A DNA stretch of 64,000 nucleotides from Pseudomonas sp. L5B5 (GTDB lineage Bacteria; Pseudomonadota; Gammaproteobacteria; Pseudomonadales; Pseudomonadaceae), in contig NZ_CP084742.1 in the NCBI RefSeq assembly GCF_020520285.1, forward strand, positions 5,146,001 through 5,210,000, given 5' to 3'. The translations under genes and the position numbers were made by a program. Below are positions 41,484 through 55,471 of the stretch, in pieces (within the stretch, counting starts at the first letter, position 1; each line of letters begins with the position of its first letter). Below the pieces are notes generated by a model. That model saw only the letters and a list, made by a program, of their open reading frames with translations, was not told where the DNA came from and did no database searches.

Positions 41484-41820
41484 GATGTGCCGTGGGCGAT
41501 GGCGTAGCGGATTGTCCCTGGCGACGGGCCTGCTGTGTGCGTCCTGGCCAGGTCTGATCGCCCAGGTACGAGCGGCTAACGCGGTGTTGCCGGACGAGGC
41601 AGTCGTCGTGCCGGTATCAGAAGCCTGTTGCACGATCATCGACAGTGGGAAATTGACCGGCGTGCCAGCATTCGGCGGTAAGATGCTCGGCGCCCCAGTG
41701 CCGGACCCGCCGGGCAACGACGCCTGGCAGGCGGGTAGCGGCTCTCCCGGCGGTGGCGATACCCCGGTACAACGGCCCGAGGGCGGCAGCCGGCGAATTC
41801 TCTGGCGACAAATTCAGTAA
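41470..41820 (+). CDS. Possible internally deleted PilY1 remnant (116 aa)
   Basis: An exported 116-residue ORF in the place where pilY1 and pilY2 lie in P. aeruginosa, between pilX and pilE. It starts 14 bases before the pilX stop with no clear ribosome site of its own. The N-terminus LSLATGLLCASWPGLIAQVRA looks like a signal peptide; the rest is Gly/Pro rich and ends GDTPVQRPEGGSRRILWRQI, similar in composition to the basic C-terminal tail of PilY1 (gRRsWRQ type). The adhesin and beta-propeller domains of PilY1 (~1100 residues) are absent. Remnant or a new small pilus protein are both possible. Confidence 0.55.
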   Translation: MPSIEMCRGRWRSGLSLATGLLCASWPGLIAQVRAANAVLPDEAVVVPVSEACCTIIDSGKLTGVPAFGGKMLGAPVPDPPGNDAWQAGSGSPGGGDTPVQRPEGGSRRILWRQIQ

Positions 41821-41835
41821 GCGAGATCATTGACC

Positions 41836-42237
41836 ATGCGCAGATCCAACCAAGGTCTTACCCTGATCGAAATCATGATCGTGATTGCGATCATCGGTCT
41901 GGTTCTTACCTTGAGCCTCCCCAGCATCACCGAATACATGAAGAAACCGCACCGCAGTGAAATCGCAGTGCTCCTCACCGAGCAGGCGCAGCAACTCGAG
42001 CGCTATCACTCAAAGGCTGGTGTCTACAGCAATGCTCCTGACCTGAGTACGGGTAACGACTACTACGGCATCACCGCAACCCTGACCGATACTGGCTTCT
42101 CGCTGACGGCCACGCCCAAGGCCGATAGCTTGATGGCGGCTGACAAATGCGGCAGCTTCACCCTCGACCAGACGGGGGCGATTGGTCTCGTCGGTCAGGC
42201 CGAAGGGCTGACCAGCAAGGATTGCTGGGGGCGCTGA
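41836..42237 (+). CDS. pilE: Type IV pilus minor pilin PilE
   Basis: A 133-residue prepilin with the textbook leader MRRSNQG and mature start LTLIEIMIVIAIIGLVLTLS, with Glu at +5; the C-terminal pair of cysteines (DKCGSF and SKDCWG) forms the usual disulfide loop. ATG at 41836 is preferred over a TTG two codons earlier. It is the last minor pilin before thiO, in the same place as pilE in P. aeruginosa, though without intact pilY1 and pilY2 before it. Confidence 0.9.
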   Translation: MRRSNQGLTLIEIMIVIAIIGLVLTLSLPSITEYMKKPHRSEIAVLLTEQAQQLERYHSKAGVYSNAPDLSTGNDYYGITATLTDTGFSLTATPKADSLMAADKCGSFTLDQTGAIGLVGQAEGLTSKDCWGR

Positions 42238-42293
42238 GTGGCTGCTTCGGGCGCCCTGGGGCCCATTGTCTTTCTCATTGACTGGAACCAACT

Positions 42294-43406
42294 ATGGCTA
42301 AGCAACAGCAAGTGCTGGTGGTCGGCGGCGGGGTGATCGGCTTGCTCACCGCCTACAACCTGGCATCCGAGGGGCAGCAGGTACGGCTCCTGGAGCGTTC
42401 GCAGCTGGGGCGCGAGTCGTCCTGGGCTGGCGGCGGCATCGTGTCTCCGCTCTATCCCTGGCGCTACAGCCCGGCAGTCACGGCCCTGGCTCATTGGTCC
42501 CAGGATTTTTACCCACAGTTGGGCGAGCAACTGTTCAATACCACCGGGCTCGATCCTGAAGTGCACACCACCGGGCTCTACTGGCTGGATCTGGAAGACC
42601 AGGCCCAGGCCCTGGAATGGGCCCGGCGTGAAGGTCGACCGTTGAGCCAAGTGGATATCTCTGTCGTGCACGATGCGGTGCCAGTGCTTGGGGGTGGCTA
42701 CCAGAAGGCGATCTACATGGCCAACGTGGCCAATGTGCGAAACCCGCGCCTGGTGAAGTCCCTCAGGGCAGCATTGCAGGCCCTGCCGAATGTGCAGGTT
42801 GACGAACAGTGTGAAGTTACCGGATTTATCCGTGACGGACAGCGTGTGGTGGGTGTGCATAGCGCGCTGGGCGATTTGAGGGCCGATCAGGTGGTGCTCT
42901 GTGCCGGTGCCTGGAGTGGCGAACTGTTGTCCGGACTGGGGCTGGCGCTGCCGGTGGAGCCGGTCAAGGGGCAGATGATCCTGTACAAATGCGCTGCCGA
43001 CTTCTTGTCGTGCATGGTCCTGGCCAAGGGGCGCTACGCTATCCCCCGGCGGGACGGGCATATCCTGGTGGGCAGTACCCTGGAACATGAAGGTTTCGAC
43101 AAGACTCCCACCGCCTCTGCCCTGGAAAGCCTCAAGGCGTCGGCCGTCGAGCTCGTTCCAGCCCTGGCGGACGCGGAGGTAGTGGGGCACTGGGCCGGGT
43201 TGCGCCCGGGCTCTCCCGAAGGGATTCCCTACATCGGGCAGGTTCCCGGGATCGACGGCCTGTGGCTGAACTGCGGGCATTATCGCAACGGGCTGGTATT
43301 GGCCCCGGCTTCTTGTCAGTTGTTCTGCGACCTGTTGCTGGGCAACCAGCCGATCATCGATCCAGCGCCTTATGCTCCCGCGGGGCGGATCGGGAAGCAC
43401 TCCTAG
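42294..43406 (+). CDS. thiO: Glycine oxidase ThiO / FAD-dependent oxidoreductase
   Basis: A 370-residue flavoenzyme of the DAO family that supplies iminoglycine for the thiazole of thiamin. The Rossmann motif VLVVGGGVIGLLTAYNLA is at the N-terminus, then GRESSWAGGGIVSPLYPWRY (ThiO-like), RLYWLDLE-type strands and the C-terminal GHWAGLRPGSPEGIPYIGQ and HYRNGLVLAPAS blocks. It follows pilE by 56 bases, and its last four bases overlap the convergent pilR. This position next to pilR is conserved in Pseudomonas. Confidence 0.92.
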   Translation: MAKQQQVLVVGGGVIGLLTAYNLASEGQQVRLLERSQLGRESSWAGGGIVSPLYPWRYSPAVTALAHWSQDFYPQLGEQLFNTTGLDPEVHTTGLYWLDLEDQAQALEWARREGRPLSQVDISVVHDAVPVLGGGYQKAIYMANVANVRNPRLVKSLRAALQALPNVQVDEQCEVTGFIRDGQRVVGVHSALGDLRADQVVLCAGAWSGELLSGLGLALPVEPVKGQMILYKCAADFLSCMVLAKGRYAIPRRDGHILVGSTLEHEGFDKTPTASALESLKASAVELVPALADAEVVGHWAGLRPGSPEGIPYIGQVPGIDGLWLNCGHYRNGLVLAPASCQLFCDLLLGNQPIIDPAPYAPAGRIGKHS

Positions 43407-44755
43407 TCTAGCCCGAGCTTCTTCAGGCGATACCGCATCGAGCGCAATGAAAGCCCCAGTCGCCGGGCAGCCGCCGTGCGGTTCCAGCGACAGGCTTCCA
43501 GGGCCTGGAGCAGCAACTGGCGTTCCACTTGCTGCAGGTGCAGCGCCAGGTCGAAGGGTGTAGGGGCGGATGTCGGCGGGGGCTCGAGTTGCACGGCGCT
43601 GGGCAGATTCAGGTCCGCCAACTCTATCCATTGCCCTTCGCAAAGGGTCTGGGCCCGCTCCAGCAGATTCTCCAGCTCGCGTACGTTGCCAGGAAAATCG
43701 TAGGTTTCCAGGGCTTGCAGCGCTTGTGCGCGAAGCTCGACGACGGGCTGGCCGCTGCGGGTGGCCAGGCGTTGCAGGATATGCCGGGCCAGCGGAGCAA
43801 TATCGGCAGGACGCTCGCGCAGCGGCGGGACCCGCAGCTCGATGACATTCAGGCGATAGTACAGATCCTGACGGAAGTGCCCGGCCTCCACCTGGTGTCC
43901 AAGGGCCTGGTGGGTGGCGCAAAGAATCCGTACATCCACGGCTTTCTCCGTCTGGCTGCCTACCGCGCGCACGGACCTTTCCTGCAGGGCGCGCAGGAGC
44001 TTTACCTGCATGGCCAGCGGCAGCTCGGCGACCTCGTCGAGAAACAAGGTGCCCCCATGGGCGGCCATGAACAGCCCGGGCTGATCCGCCAGGGCGCCGC
44101 TGAAACTGCCTTTGCGGTGGCCGAAGAACTCGCTTTCCATCAGCGTCGCAGGGATTGCTGCACAGTTGACGGCAATGAATGCCTGCCCAGCCCTGGGGCT
44201 CAGATCGTGGATCAGGCGGGCGACTCGCTCCTTGCCGCTGCCGGACTCACCGGTGATGTAGACCGACGCGAGGCTGGGTGCCAGCTTGCTGATTTGATGG
44301 CGCAGGGCCGCCATGGGGGGCGAGCTTCCCAGCAGTCGCTTGCTCGTTTCGGCTTCTCGAGGCGCTGGGAGCTTGAGTTGGGTGTCGATCAGCGCCCTCA
44401 GCCGCTTGGGGTCCAGCGGTTTGTGCAGCAAGTCGCAAGCCCCGGCCCGCAAGGCGCTGACAGTGGCCTGCTGGCTGGTATCGTCACTTAGCAGCGCCAC
44501 GGGAACGCGGGAGTGATCCTGGCGTATGTGTTTCAGCAGCTCAAGGCCGCTGCCGTCCGGCAGGTGCAGGTCGGTCAGGCAGAAGTCGAAGCGATACTGC
44601 CGCAGGTGGTCGCGGGCTTCCCGCAAGGTACAGGCGCTGCGGGTGTGCAGGCGCATTCGACCCAGGGTGATTTCCACAAGGGCGCGGACTTCCCGGGTCC
44701 CATCGACCACCAGCACGGTTTGTCGGGGGCTCATGACGGTTGCGCTTTCATCCAT
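43403..44755 (-). CDS. pilR: Sigma-54-dependent response regulator PilR
   Basis: A 450-residue NtrC-family regulator of pilin genes. Receiver (~8-125): phosphoacceptor Asp in CLTDLHLP and Lys in LLHKPLD are present, but the acidic pocket reads VVDGTREV where the P. aeruginosa protein has DDE, and the Thr of the switch is Ser (LLSDDTS). The AAA+ domain (~140-375) has GESGSGKE, GSFSGA (loop that contacts sigma-54; the second Thr is Ser) and GGTLFLDEV; the C-terminal HTH has RTAAARRLGLSLRSMRYRLK. The start could be the Met seven codons in. No pilS is next to it (see findings). Confidence 0.9.
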   Translation of the reverse strand: MDESATVMSPRQTVLVVDGTREVRALVEITLGRMRLHTRSACTLREARDHLRQYRFDFCLTDLHLPDGSGLELLKHIRQDHSRVPVALLSDDTSQQATVSALRAGACDLLHKPLDPKRLRALIDTQLKLPAPREAETSKRLLGSSPPMAALRHQISKLAPSLASVYITGESGSGKERVARLIHDLSPRAGQAFIAVNCAAIPATLMESEFFGHRKGSFSGALADQPGLFMAAHGGTLFLDEVAELPLAMQVKLLRALQERSVRAVGSQTEKAVDVRILCATHQALGHQVEAGHFRQDLYYRLNVIELRVPPLRERPADIAPLARHILQRLATRSGQPVVELRAQALQALETYDFPGNVRELENLLERAQTLCEGQWIELADLNLPSAVQLEPPPTSAPTPFDLALHLQQVERQLLLQALEACRWNRTAAARRLGLSLRSMRYRLKKLGLD

Positions 44756-45005
44756 GAAAAACCGGCCGCCAGCGTATTGCCAGGCCGAGAGCTGAAGTCT
44801 AGGCCCGGTGCGCCGGGACGGCCCTGATTCAGGATCTCACTGGGCGTCGGTCAGGACAGGCGAGTCGGTTCGGGAGGCTGCCGGGCCGCTGAATCCGGGG
44901 GCTGAGGGGATGGGGCGGTTGTTGCGCACGAGGGTGGGTATTTTGTCGCCAATTGTTCAGCAGTGAGGCGATCGCCCCGAACCCGTTGGCGCAGGGCAGA
45001 TGCAC
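44756..45005. other. Region where pilS would be expected; no histidine kinase found
   Basis: The 250 bases between pilR and the PP0621-family gene encode no part of a histidine kinase. No H-box, N-box or multi-TM stretch is visible in any frame. Minus-strand codons of moderate quality exist (around LTAEQLATK and VRNNRPIPSAPGFSGPAASR), but they fall in different frames and no family is evident. This fits complete deletion of a ~1.6-kb pilS rather than a recent frameshift. Confidence 0.6.
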
Positions 45006-45239
45006 TCAGCGGTTCGTGTTGCCGGGCCCTTGCTCCAGGTGCGCCTGGCTGCAGTACCACTGTTGCGACAGGCTCAGTGCGCGGTCCTGCGGCAGGTGCA
45101 CACCACAATGGGCGCAACGCACCATGGGGGTGTTGGCTGGTTCGCTGGGTGGGCGGGGAGCCGCGGCAGGGCGCTTGAATTTGCGCCAGAACCATACCGC
45201 AGCGGCAATCAGGGCAATCCAGAACAGTAGACGAACCAT
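45006..45239 (-). CDS. PP0621-family small membrane protein
   Basis: A 77-residue protein with one N-terminal TM helix (LLFWIALIAAAVWFWRKF) and a C-terminal zinc-finger-like pair: CAHCGVHLPQDRAL then YCSQAHLEQG (C-x2-C ... C-x3-H). This is the Pseudomonas PP0621 family. In other Pseudomonas it lies between bamD and pilS. It probably binds zinc on the cytoplasmic side (inference); the function is unknown. Start ATG at 45239. Confidence 0.88.
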   Translation of the reverse strand: MVRLLFWIALIAAAVWFWRKFKRPAAAPRPPSEPANTPMVRCAHCGVHLPQDRALSLSQQWYCSQAHLEQGPGNTNR

Positions 45240-45308
45240 GGCATCGAGCTTCTTGGGGAAAGATGCGGCAGTTTAGCCAAGCGCCCGCCGGTCGCACAGA
45301 CCCCCAAG

Positions 45309-45361
45309 ATCGCAGGCATGAAAAAGGGAGACGCGAAGTCTCCCTTTTTCATGCCTGCGAT
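45309..45361. terminator. Long perfect hairpin, terminator of bamD
   Basis: A 24-bp perfect stem (45309-45332 and 45338-45361) closes a 5-base loop GCGAA. The inner part AAAAAGGGAGAC/GTCTCCCTTTTT is a standard terminator, working in both directions, and the outer ATCGCAGGCATG/CATGCCTGCGAT extends it. It begins 7 bases after the bamD stop. Confidence 0.9.
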
Positions 45362-45368
45362 GGGCAAA

Positions 45369-46391
45369 TCAGTCGAACACACCAAAGGTCATGTAGCTGA
45401 ACCAGGAGCGGTCGCTGTTGTTGCCGGCGGCTTCATGATTTTCTTCCTCGATCACGTCGCCGTTGTTGTCCTTGGGCTTGAGCTCAGCAGGAATCGCGTC
45501 CTTGGCATCCTGGTACTGCTTCATGATGTCCTGGTTGGCACGGGTTTCTCCCGGTGGCAGCGGCGGACGGGACTCGATGAGGCCCAGGGTGGCCTTGCTC
45601 ATCCAGGAGCGGTTGTCGGCTTCGGCTACCCGCGGCACGAACTGGCCGTCCACCAGGCTTGGGTGGTCCGGGTAGTTGAGCTTCAGGGTTTCCAGGCTGC
45701 TGGCAGCGAGTTCGTCCAGGTGCAGGCGCTGGTAGGACTCGGTCATCACTGCCAGGCCGTCACCTACCGAAGGGGTTTCCTGGAAGTTCTCCACCACGTA
45801 ACGGCCACGGTTGGCCGCGGCGACATAGGCCTGGCGGGTGAGGTAGTAGTCGGCTACGTGGATTTCATAGGCGGCCAGGAGGTTGCGCAGGTAGATCATG
45901 CGCTGCTTGGCGTCCGGGGCGTAGCGGCTGTTTGGATAGCGGCTGGTGAGCTGGGCGAATTCGTTGTAGGAATCGCGAGCGGCACCCGGGTCACGCTTGG
46001 TCATGTCCAGCGGCAGGAAGCGCGCCAGCAGGCCAACGTCCTGGTCGAACGAAGTCAGGCCCTTGAGGTAGTAGGCGTAATCCACGTTCGGATGCTGTGG
46101 GTGCAGGCGAATGAAACGTTCGGCTGCAGACTTGGCGGCCTCCGGCTCGGCATTCTTGTAGTTGGCATAGATCAGCTCGAGCTGTGCCTGGTCGGCGTAG
46201 CGACCAAAGGGATAGCGCGATTCCAGGGCCTTGAGCTTGGCGGTGGCGCTGGTATAGCTGTGGTTGTCCAGGTCGGTCTGCGCCTGCTGGTACAGCTCGA
46301 CTTCGCTCAGGTTTTCGTCAACGACTTCCTTCGATGAGCAAGCAGCGGTCAGTGCGAGGATGGCGATCAGCAGCAGGTGTTTCACTTGCAT
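45369..46391 (-). CDS. bamD: Outer-membrane protein assembly factor BamD
   Basis: A 340-residue lipoprotein of the BAM complex that helps insert beta-barrels in the outer membrane. Start [20 protein letters not shown] gives the lipobox LTAAC; the frame extends 28 codons upstream without a signal. Five TPR-like repeats follow, with family motifs [40 protein letters not shown] and [20 protein letters not shown]. The acidic C-terminal tail is disordered. It is divergent from rluD and ends at a strong hairpin. Confidence 0.96.
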   Translation of the reverse strand: MQVKHLLLIAILALTAACSSKEVVDENLSEVELYQQAQTDLDNHSYTSATAKLKALESRYPFGRYADQAQLELIYANYKNAEPEAAKSAAERFIRLHPQHPNVDYAYYLKGLTSFDQDVGLLARFLPLDMTKRDPGAARDSYNEFAQLTSRYPNSRYAPDAKQRMIYLRNLLAAYEIHVADYYLTRQAYVAAANRGRYVVENFQETPSVGDGLAVMTESYQRLHLDELAASSLETLKLNYPDHPSLVDGQFVPRVAEADNRSWMSKATLGLIESRPPLPPGETRANQDIMKQYQDAKDAIPAELKPKDNNGDVIEEENHEAAGNNSDRSWFSYMTFGVFD

Positions 46392-46541
46392 GGCGGCTTG
46401 CGTCCCTATGACGGCCGCTGTCTTGGGCGGGGCCGTCCTGTTATGATGAGCGCCCCGTTGAAAGCCTCGGGGCAAAAGACGCCGTATTTAACCACAAGCG
46501 TGCAGCCGAAACCAAAGGCTGTGCCGACGCCCAGTCCGAGC

Positions 46542-47504
46542 ATGTCCGATAAAATAGAACTTCGCGCAGAGGTGCCGTCCGAACTGGGCGGTCAACGCCT
46601 CGATCAAGTCGCCGCCCAACTATTCGCCGAGCACTCGCGCTCGCGCCTTTCCGCCTGGATCAAGGACGGCCGCCTCACCGTGGACGGAGCGGTCATCCGT
46701 CCGCGGGATATCGTGCACGGTGGCTCCATTCTTGAGCTGACTGCCGAGCAGGAGGCCCAGGGCGAGTGGATCGCCCAGGACATCGAGCTGGATATCGTCT
46801 ATGAAGATGACGACATTCTGGTGATCAACAAGCCTGCGGGCCTGGTGGTGCACCCGGCTGCCGGCCACGCTGATGGCACCCTGCTCAATGCCCTGCTGCA
46901 TCACATCCCCGGCATCATCAATGTGCCGCGGGCCGGTATCGTCCACCGCCTGGACAAGGACACCACCGGTCTGATGGTGGTGGCCAAGACCATTCAAGCG
47001 CAGACACAACTGGTGACGCAGCTGCAGAGCCGCACGGTCAGTCGCATCTATGAATGCATCGTGATCGGCGTGGTGACCGCCGGAGGCAAGATCAATGCCC
47101 CTATCGGTCGCCACGGCCAGCAACGTCAGCGCATGGCGGTGATGGAAGGTGGCAAGCCGGCTGTCAGCCATTATCGGGTGCTGGAGCGTTTCCGTTCCCA
47201 TACTCATGTACGGGTGAAGCTGGAAACCGGTCGTACCCACCAGATTCGGGTGCACATGGCCCACATCAACTTCCCGTTGGTGGGCGACCCTGCATACGGT
47301 GGCCGTTTCCGCATTCCGCCGGCCGCCAGCGTGACCATGGTCGAGTCGTTGAAGAACTTCCCGCGCCAGGCACTCCATGCGCGCTTCCTGGAGCTGGATC
47401 ACCCGACGACTGGCAAGCGCATGAGCTGGGAGTCGCCTCTGCCGGAAGACTTCGTCTGGTTGCTGTCGCTGCTCAAGCAAGACCGCGAGGCGTTCATCGG
47501 ATGA
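46542..47504 (+). CDS. rluD: 23S rRNA pseudouridine synthase RluD
   Basis: A 320-residue enzyme that makes pseudouridines in helix 69 of 23S rRNA. The N-terminal S4 RNA-binding domain (RLDQVAAQLFAEHSRSRLSA) is followed by the catalytic motif GIVHRLDKDTTGLMVVAKT with the essential Asp, and by RTHQIRVHMAHINFPLVGDP. ATG at 46542 gives the conserved start; 55 upstream codons are open but not family-like. Its stop overlaps pgeF by four bases (ATGA), so the pair is co-translated. Confidence 0.96.
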   Translation: MSDKIELRAEVPSELGGQRLDQVAAQLFAEHSRSRLSAWIKDGRLTVDGAVIRPRDIVHGGSILELTAEQEAQGEWIAQDIELDIVYEDDDILVINKPAGLVVHPAAGHADGTLLNALLHHIPGIINVPRAGIVHRLDKDTTGLMVVAKTIQAQTQLVTQLQSRTVSRIYECIVIGVVTAGGKINAPIGRHGQQRQRMAVMEGGKPAVSHYRVLERFRSHTHVRVKLETGRTHQIRVHMAHINFPLVGDPAYGGRFRIPPAASVTMVESLKNFPRQALHARFLELDHPTTGKRMSWESPLPEDFVWLLSLLKQDREAFIG

Positions 47505-48226
47505 ATGACTGGCTGATTCCTGACTGGCCCGCGCCGGCGGGAATCAAGGCCTGCGTCACCACCCGTAGCGGCGGCGTCAGCCTGGCGCCGTTCGATAGCC
47601 TCAATCTGGGCGATCATGTTGACGACCAACCCGAGGCGGTGGCCGAGAATCGTCGTCGCCTCACCGAACATTTCGCCATGGCCCCGGCCTGGCTCCGGCA
47701 AGTGCACGGGGTCGCAGTGGCCCATGCCGACCCTGCCGTGGTTGCAACTGCCGATGCCAGTTGGTCCGCCACTCCGGGCATCGCCTGTGCGGTGATGACT
47801 GCAGACTGCCTGCCGGCGTTGTTCTGCAACCGTGCTGGGACTCGTGTCGCTGCGGCCCATGCGGGCTGGCGCGGGTTGGCTGCCGGTGTGCTGGATACCA
47901 CGCTCGACCATCTCGACGTTCCGCCTGCCGAGGTCCTGGTATGGCTGGGGCCGGCCATCGGTCCACAGTGTTTCGAGGTGGGTGCCGAAGTGCGTGAAGC
48001 CTTTGCCAGCCAGTTGCCGGCAACCGAGCAAGCCTTCGTGCCCAGTATCAATGCCGGACGTTTCATGGCCGACATCTATCAGCTGGCCCGTCTGCGCCTG
48101 GCTGCACGGGGTGTCACGGCTGTTTATGGTGGTGGTTATTGCACCGTCAGCGACCCGCGTTTCTTCTCTTATCGGCGCGCTCCGCGCACGGGGCGCTTTG
48201 CCTCCCTCATCTGGCTCGAGCGCTAG
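47501..48226 (+). CDS. pgeF: Peptidoglycan editing factor PgeF (YfiH/laccase-domain protein)
   Basis: A 241-residue cytosolic multicopper-type hydrolase that removes mis-incorporated Ser-containing precursors in cell-wall synthesis. Family signatures include TTRSGGVSLAPFDSLNLG, RQVHGVAVAHAD, CAVMTADCLPALFCNRA and AAHAGWRGLAAGVL, with the zinc-binding His and Cys residues present. ATGA overlap with rluD gives the start without doubt. It is followed 130 bases later by clpB. Confidence 0.94.
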   Translation: MNDWLIPDWPAPAGIKACVTTRSGGVSLAPFDSLNLGDHVDDQPEAVAENRRRLTEHFAMAPAWLRQVHGVAVAHADPAVVATADASWSATPGIACAVMTADCLPALFCNRAGTRVAAAHAGWRGLAAGVLDTTLDHLDVPPAEVLVWLGPAIGPQCFEVGAEVREAFASQLPATEQAFVPSINAGRFMADIYQLARLRLAARGVTAVYGGGYCTVSDPRFFSYRRAPRTGRFASLIWLER

Positions 48227-48256
48227 ACTAATCTGACGTGCGTCAAGTAGCTGACG

Positions 48257-48284
48257 CTTGAATCTCCCAGAATCGACCGCATCT
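48257..48284 (+). promoter_or_regulatory. Sigma-32 (heat-shock) promoter of clpB
   Basis: CTTGAA (48257-48262), 14-base spacer, and CCGCATCT (48277-48284) match the RpoH consensus CTTGAA...CCCCATNT, with one mismatch in the second box. The position, ~73 bases before clpB, fits a short leader. Confidence 0.75.
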
Positions 48285-48356
48285 AGAGAATCATCTGGCA
48301 GGTTTCTCTATTTAGGTGTGTCCATCGCTCCGGCCTGCTCAAAAGGAAGGTGACTA

Positions 48357-50921
<2,565 letters not shown>

Positions 50922-50943
50922 TATCAGGCAGCAGGTAAATCGG

Positions 50944-50972
50944 AAGGCCTCGCGTTGCGAGGCCTTTTTTTT
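50944..50972 (+). terminator. Terminator of clpB
   Basis: Stem AAGGCCTCGC/GCGAGGCCTT with a short loop, followed by eight T, 22 bases after the clpB stop. Confidence 0.95.
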
Positions 50973-51105
50973 CACTAGGGCGTTGAACTGTAAGGAAAAG
51001 GCTTGTAAAGTGCGCCCCGCAGTCAGTCACCCCTCAGGTTTTTTCTGCTGAAGAAAAAACCGGCAATGAAGTCGCAAATCATTGTCTTAAAAGCAATTTA
51101 GGGGG

Positions 51106-51133
51106 TTGACAGAGGTTTTAAAGATTGTAAAAT
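51106..51133 (+). promoter_or_regulatory. Sigma-70 promoter of the tRNA operon
   Basis: TTGACA (51106-51111), 16-base spacer, TAAAAT (51128-51133), then a GC-rich discriminator GGCGCGCC. This is a typical strong, stringently controlled promoter for stable RNA, ~85 bases before the first tRNA. Confidence 0.8.
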
Positions 51134-51216
51134 GGCGCGCCTCAGAGACATGAACGTAGCGATACGGAGCAAGTCGAAGAGGATGAAGCAACACGTTGTA
51201 GCTTGAAGTAATCAGT

Positions 51217-51292
51217 TCCGTGATAGCTCAGTCGGTAGAGCAAATGACTGTTAATCATTGGGTCCCAGGTTCGAGTCCTGGTCACGGAGCCA
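51217..51292 (+). tRNA. tRNA-Asn (GTT)
   Basis: 76 bases with a 7-bp acceptor stem TCCGTGA/TCACGGA, D-loop GCTCAGTCGGTAGAGC, anticodon GTT in ACTGTTAATC, T-loop GGTTCGAGTCC and encoded CCA. First of four tRNAs behind one promoter. Confidence 0.97.
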
Positions 51293-51301
51293 ACTTCAAA
51301 C

Positions 51302-51378
51302 CGGGGTATAGCGCAGTCCGGTAGCGCGCCTGCTTTGGGAGCAGGATGTCAGGAGTTCGAATCCCCTTACCCCGACCA
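51302..51378 (+). tRNA. tRNA-Pro (TGG), copy 1
   Basis: 77 bases, acceptor CGGGGTA/TACCCCG, anticodon TGG in CTTTGGGAGC, T-loop GAGTTCGAATC, encoded CCA. It is identical to the copy at 51553-51629. Confidence 0.97.
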
Positions 51379-51383
51379 TCTTT

Positions 51384-51459
51384 GGGTCGTTAGCTCAGTT
51401 GGTAGAGCAGTTGGCTTTTAACCAATTGGTCGTAGGTTCGAATCCTACACGACCCACCA
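51384..51459 (+). tRNA. tRNA-Lys (TTT)
   Basis: 76 bases, acceptor GGGTCGT/ACGACCC, anticodon TTT in GGCTTTTAACC, T-loop GGTTCGAATCC and encoded CCA. The 3' end of tRNA genes like this is a known integration site for Pseudomonas islands; none is inserted here. Confidence 0.97.
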
Positions 51460-51521
51460 TTTTTGAAACCAGCTTGCTGGAATCGAATCTTAAGGACAGT
51501 AGCCAAAAGCGCTGTTCGCAG

Positions 51522-51550
51522 AAGGCGCCTCTTGAAGGTGCCTTTTTTTT
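51522..51550 (+). terminator. Terminator between tRNA-Lys and the second tRNA-Pro
   Basis: AAGGCGCCTCTTGAAGGTGCCTT (one G:T pair) followed by eight T. This would end the Asn-Pro-Lys transcript before the second tRNA-Pro. Confidence 0.85.
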
Positions 51551-51552
51551 AC

Positions 51553-51629
51553 CGGGGTATAGCGCAGTCCGGTAGCGCGCCTGCTTTGGGAGCAGGATGT
51601 CAGGAGTTCGAATCCCCTTACCCCGACCA
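51553..51629 (+). tRNA. tRNA-Pro (TGG), copy 2
   Basis: Sequence identical to copy 1 over the whole gene and a few flanking bases (51551-51633 equals 51300-51382). It lies immediately after a terminator with no obvious promoter of its own, so it may depend on read-through. Confidence 0.97.
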
Positions 51630-51637
51630 TCTTCACG

Positions 51638-51665
51638 AAAAGGGCACCTCTCGAGGTGCCCTTTT
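51638..51665 (+). terminator. Terminator after tRNA-Pro copy 2
   Basis: AAAAGGGCACCT-CTCG-AGGTGCCCTTTT, a strong stem with a T run, nine bases after the second tRNA-Pro. The A-run on the other side lets it also act on the convergent kinase gene. Confidence 0.93.
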
Positions 51666-51734
51666 TCGTTTGTCCCTGAAAACTTCGAAGCTCGCCAGGA
51701 GTGAAACCCCTGGCGGGCTGCCGGTCGCCACGGG

Positions 51735-55367
<3,633 letters not shown>

Positions 55368-55471
55368 GATTGCTTCAGAAAGTAGGGAGCCAGGAGGCGG
55401 TCGACGGACCGGAATGTGCGGGCATCGGTATGTGGAACAGGATCAGGGGAGAGGGTGAGTGATCGATGGGG

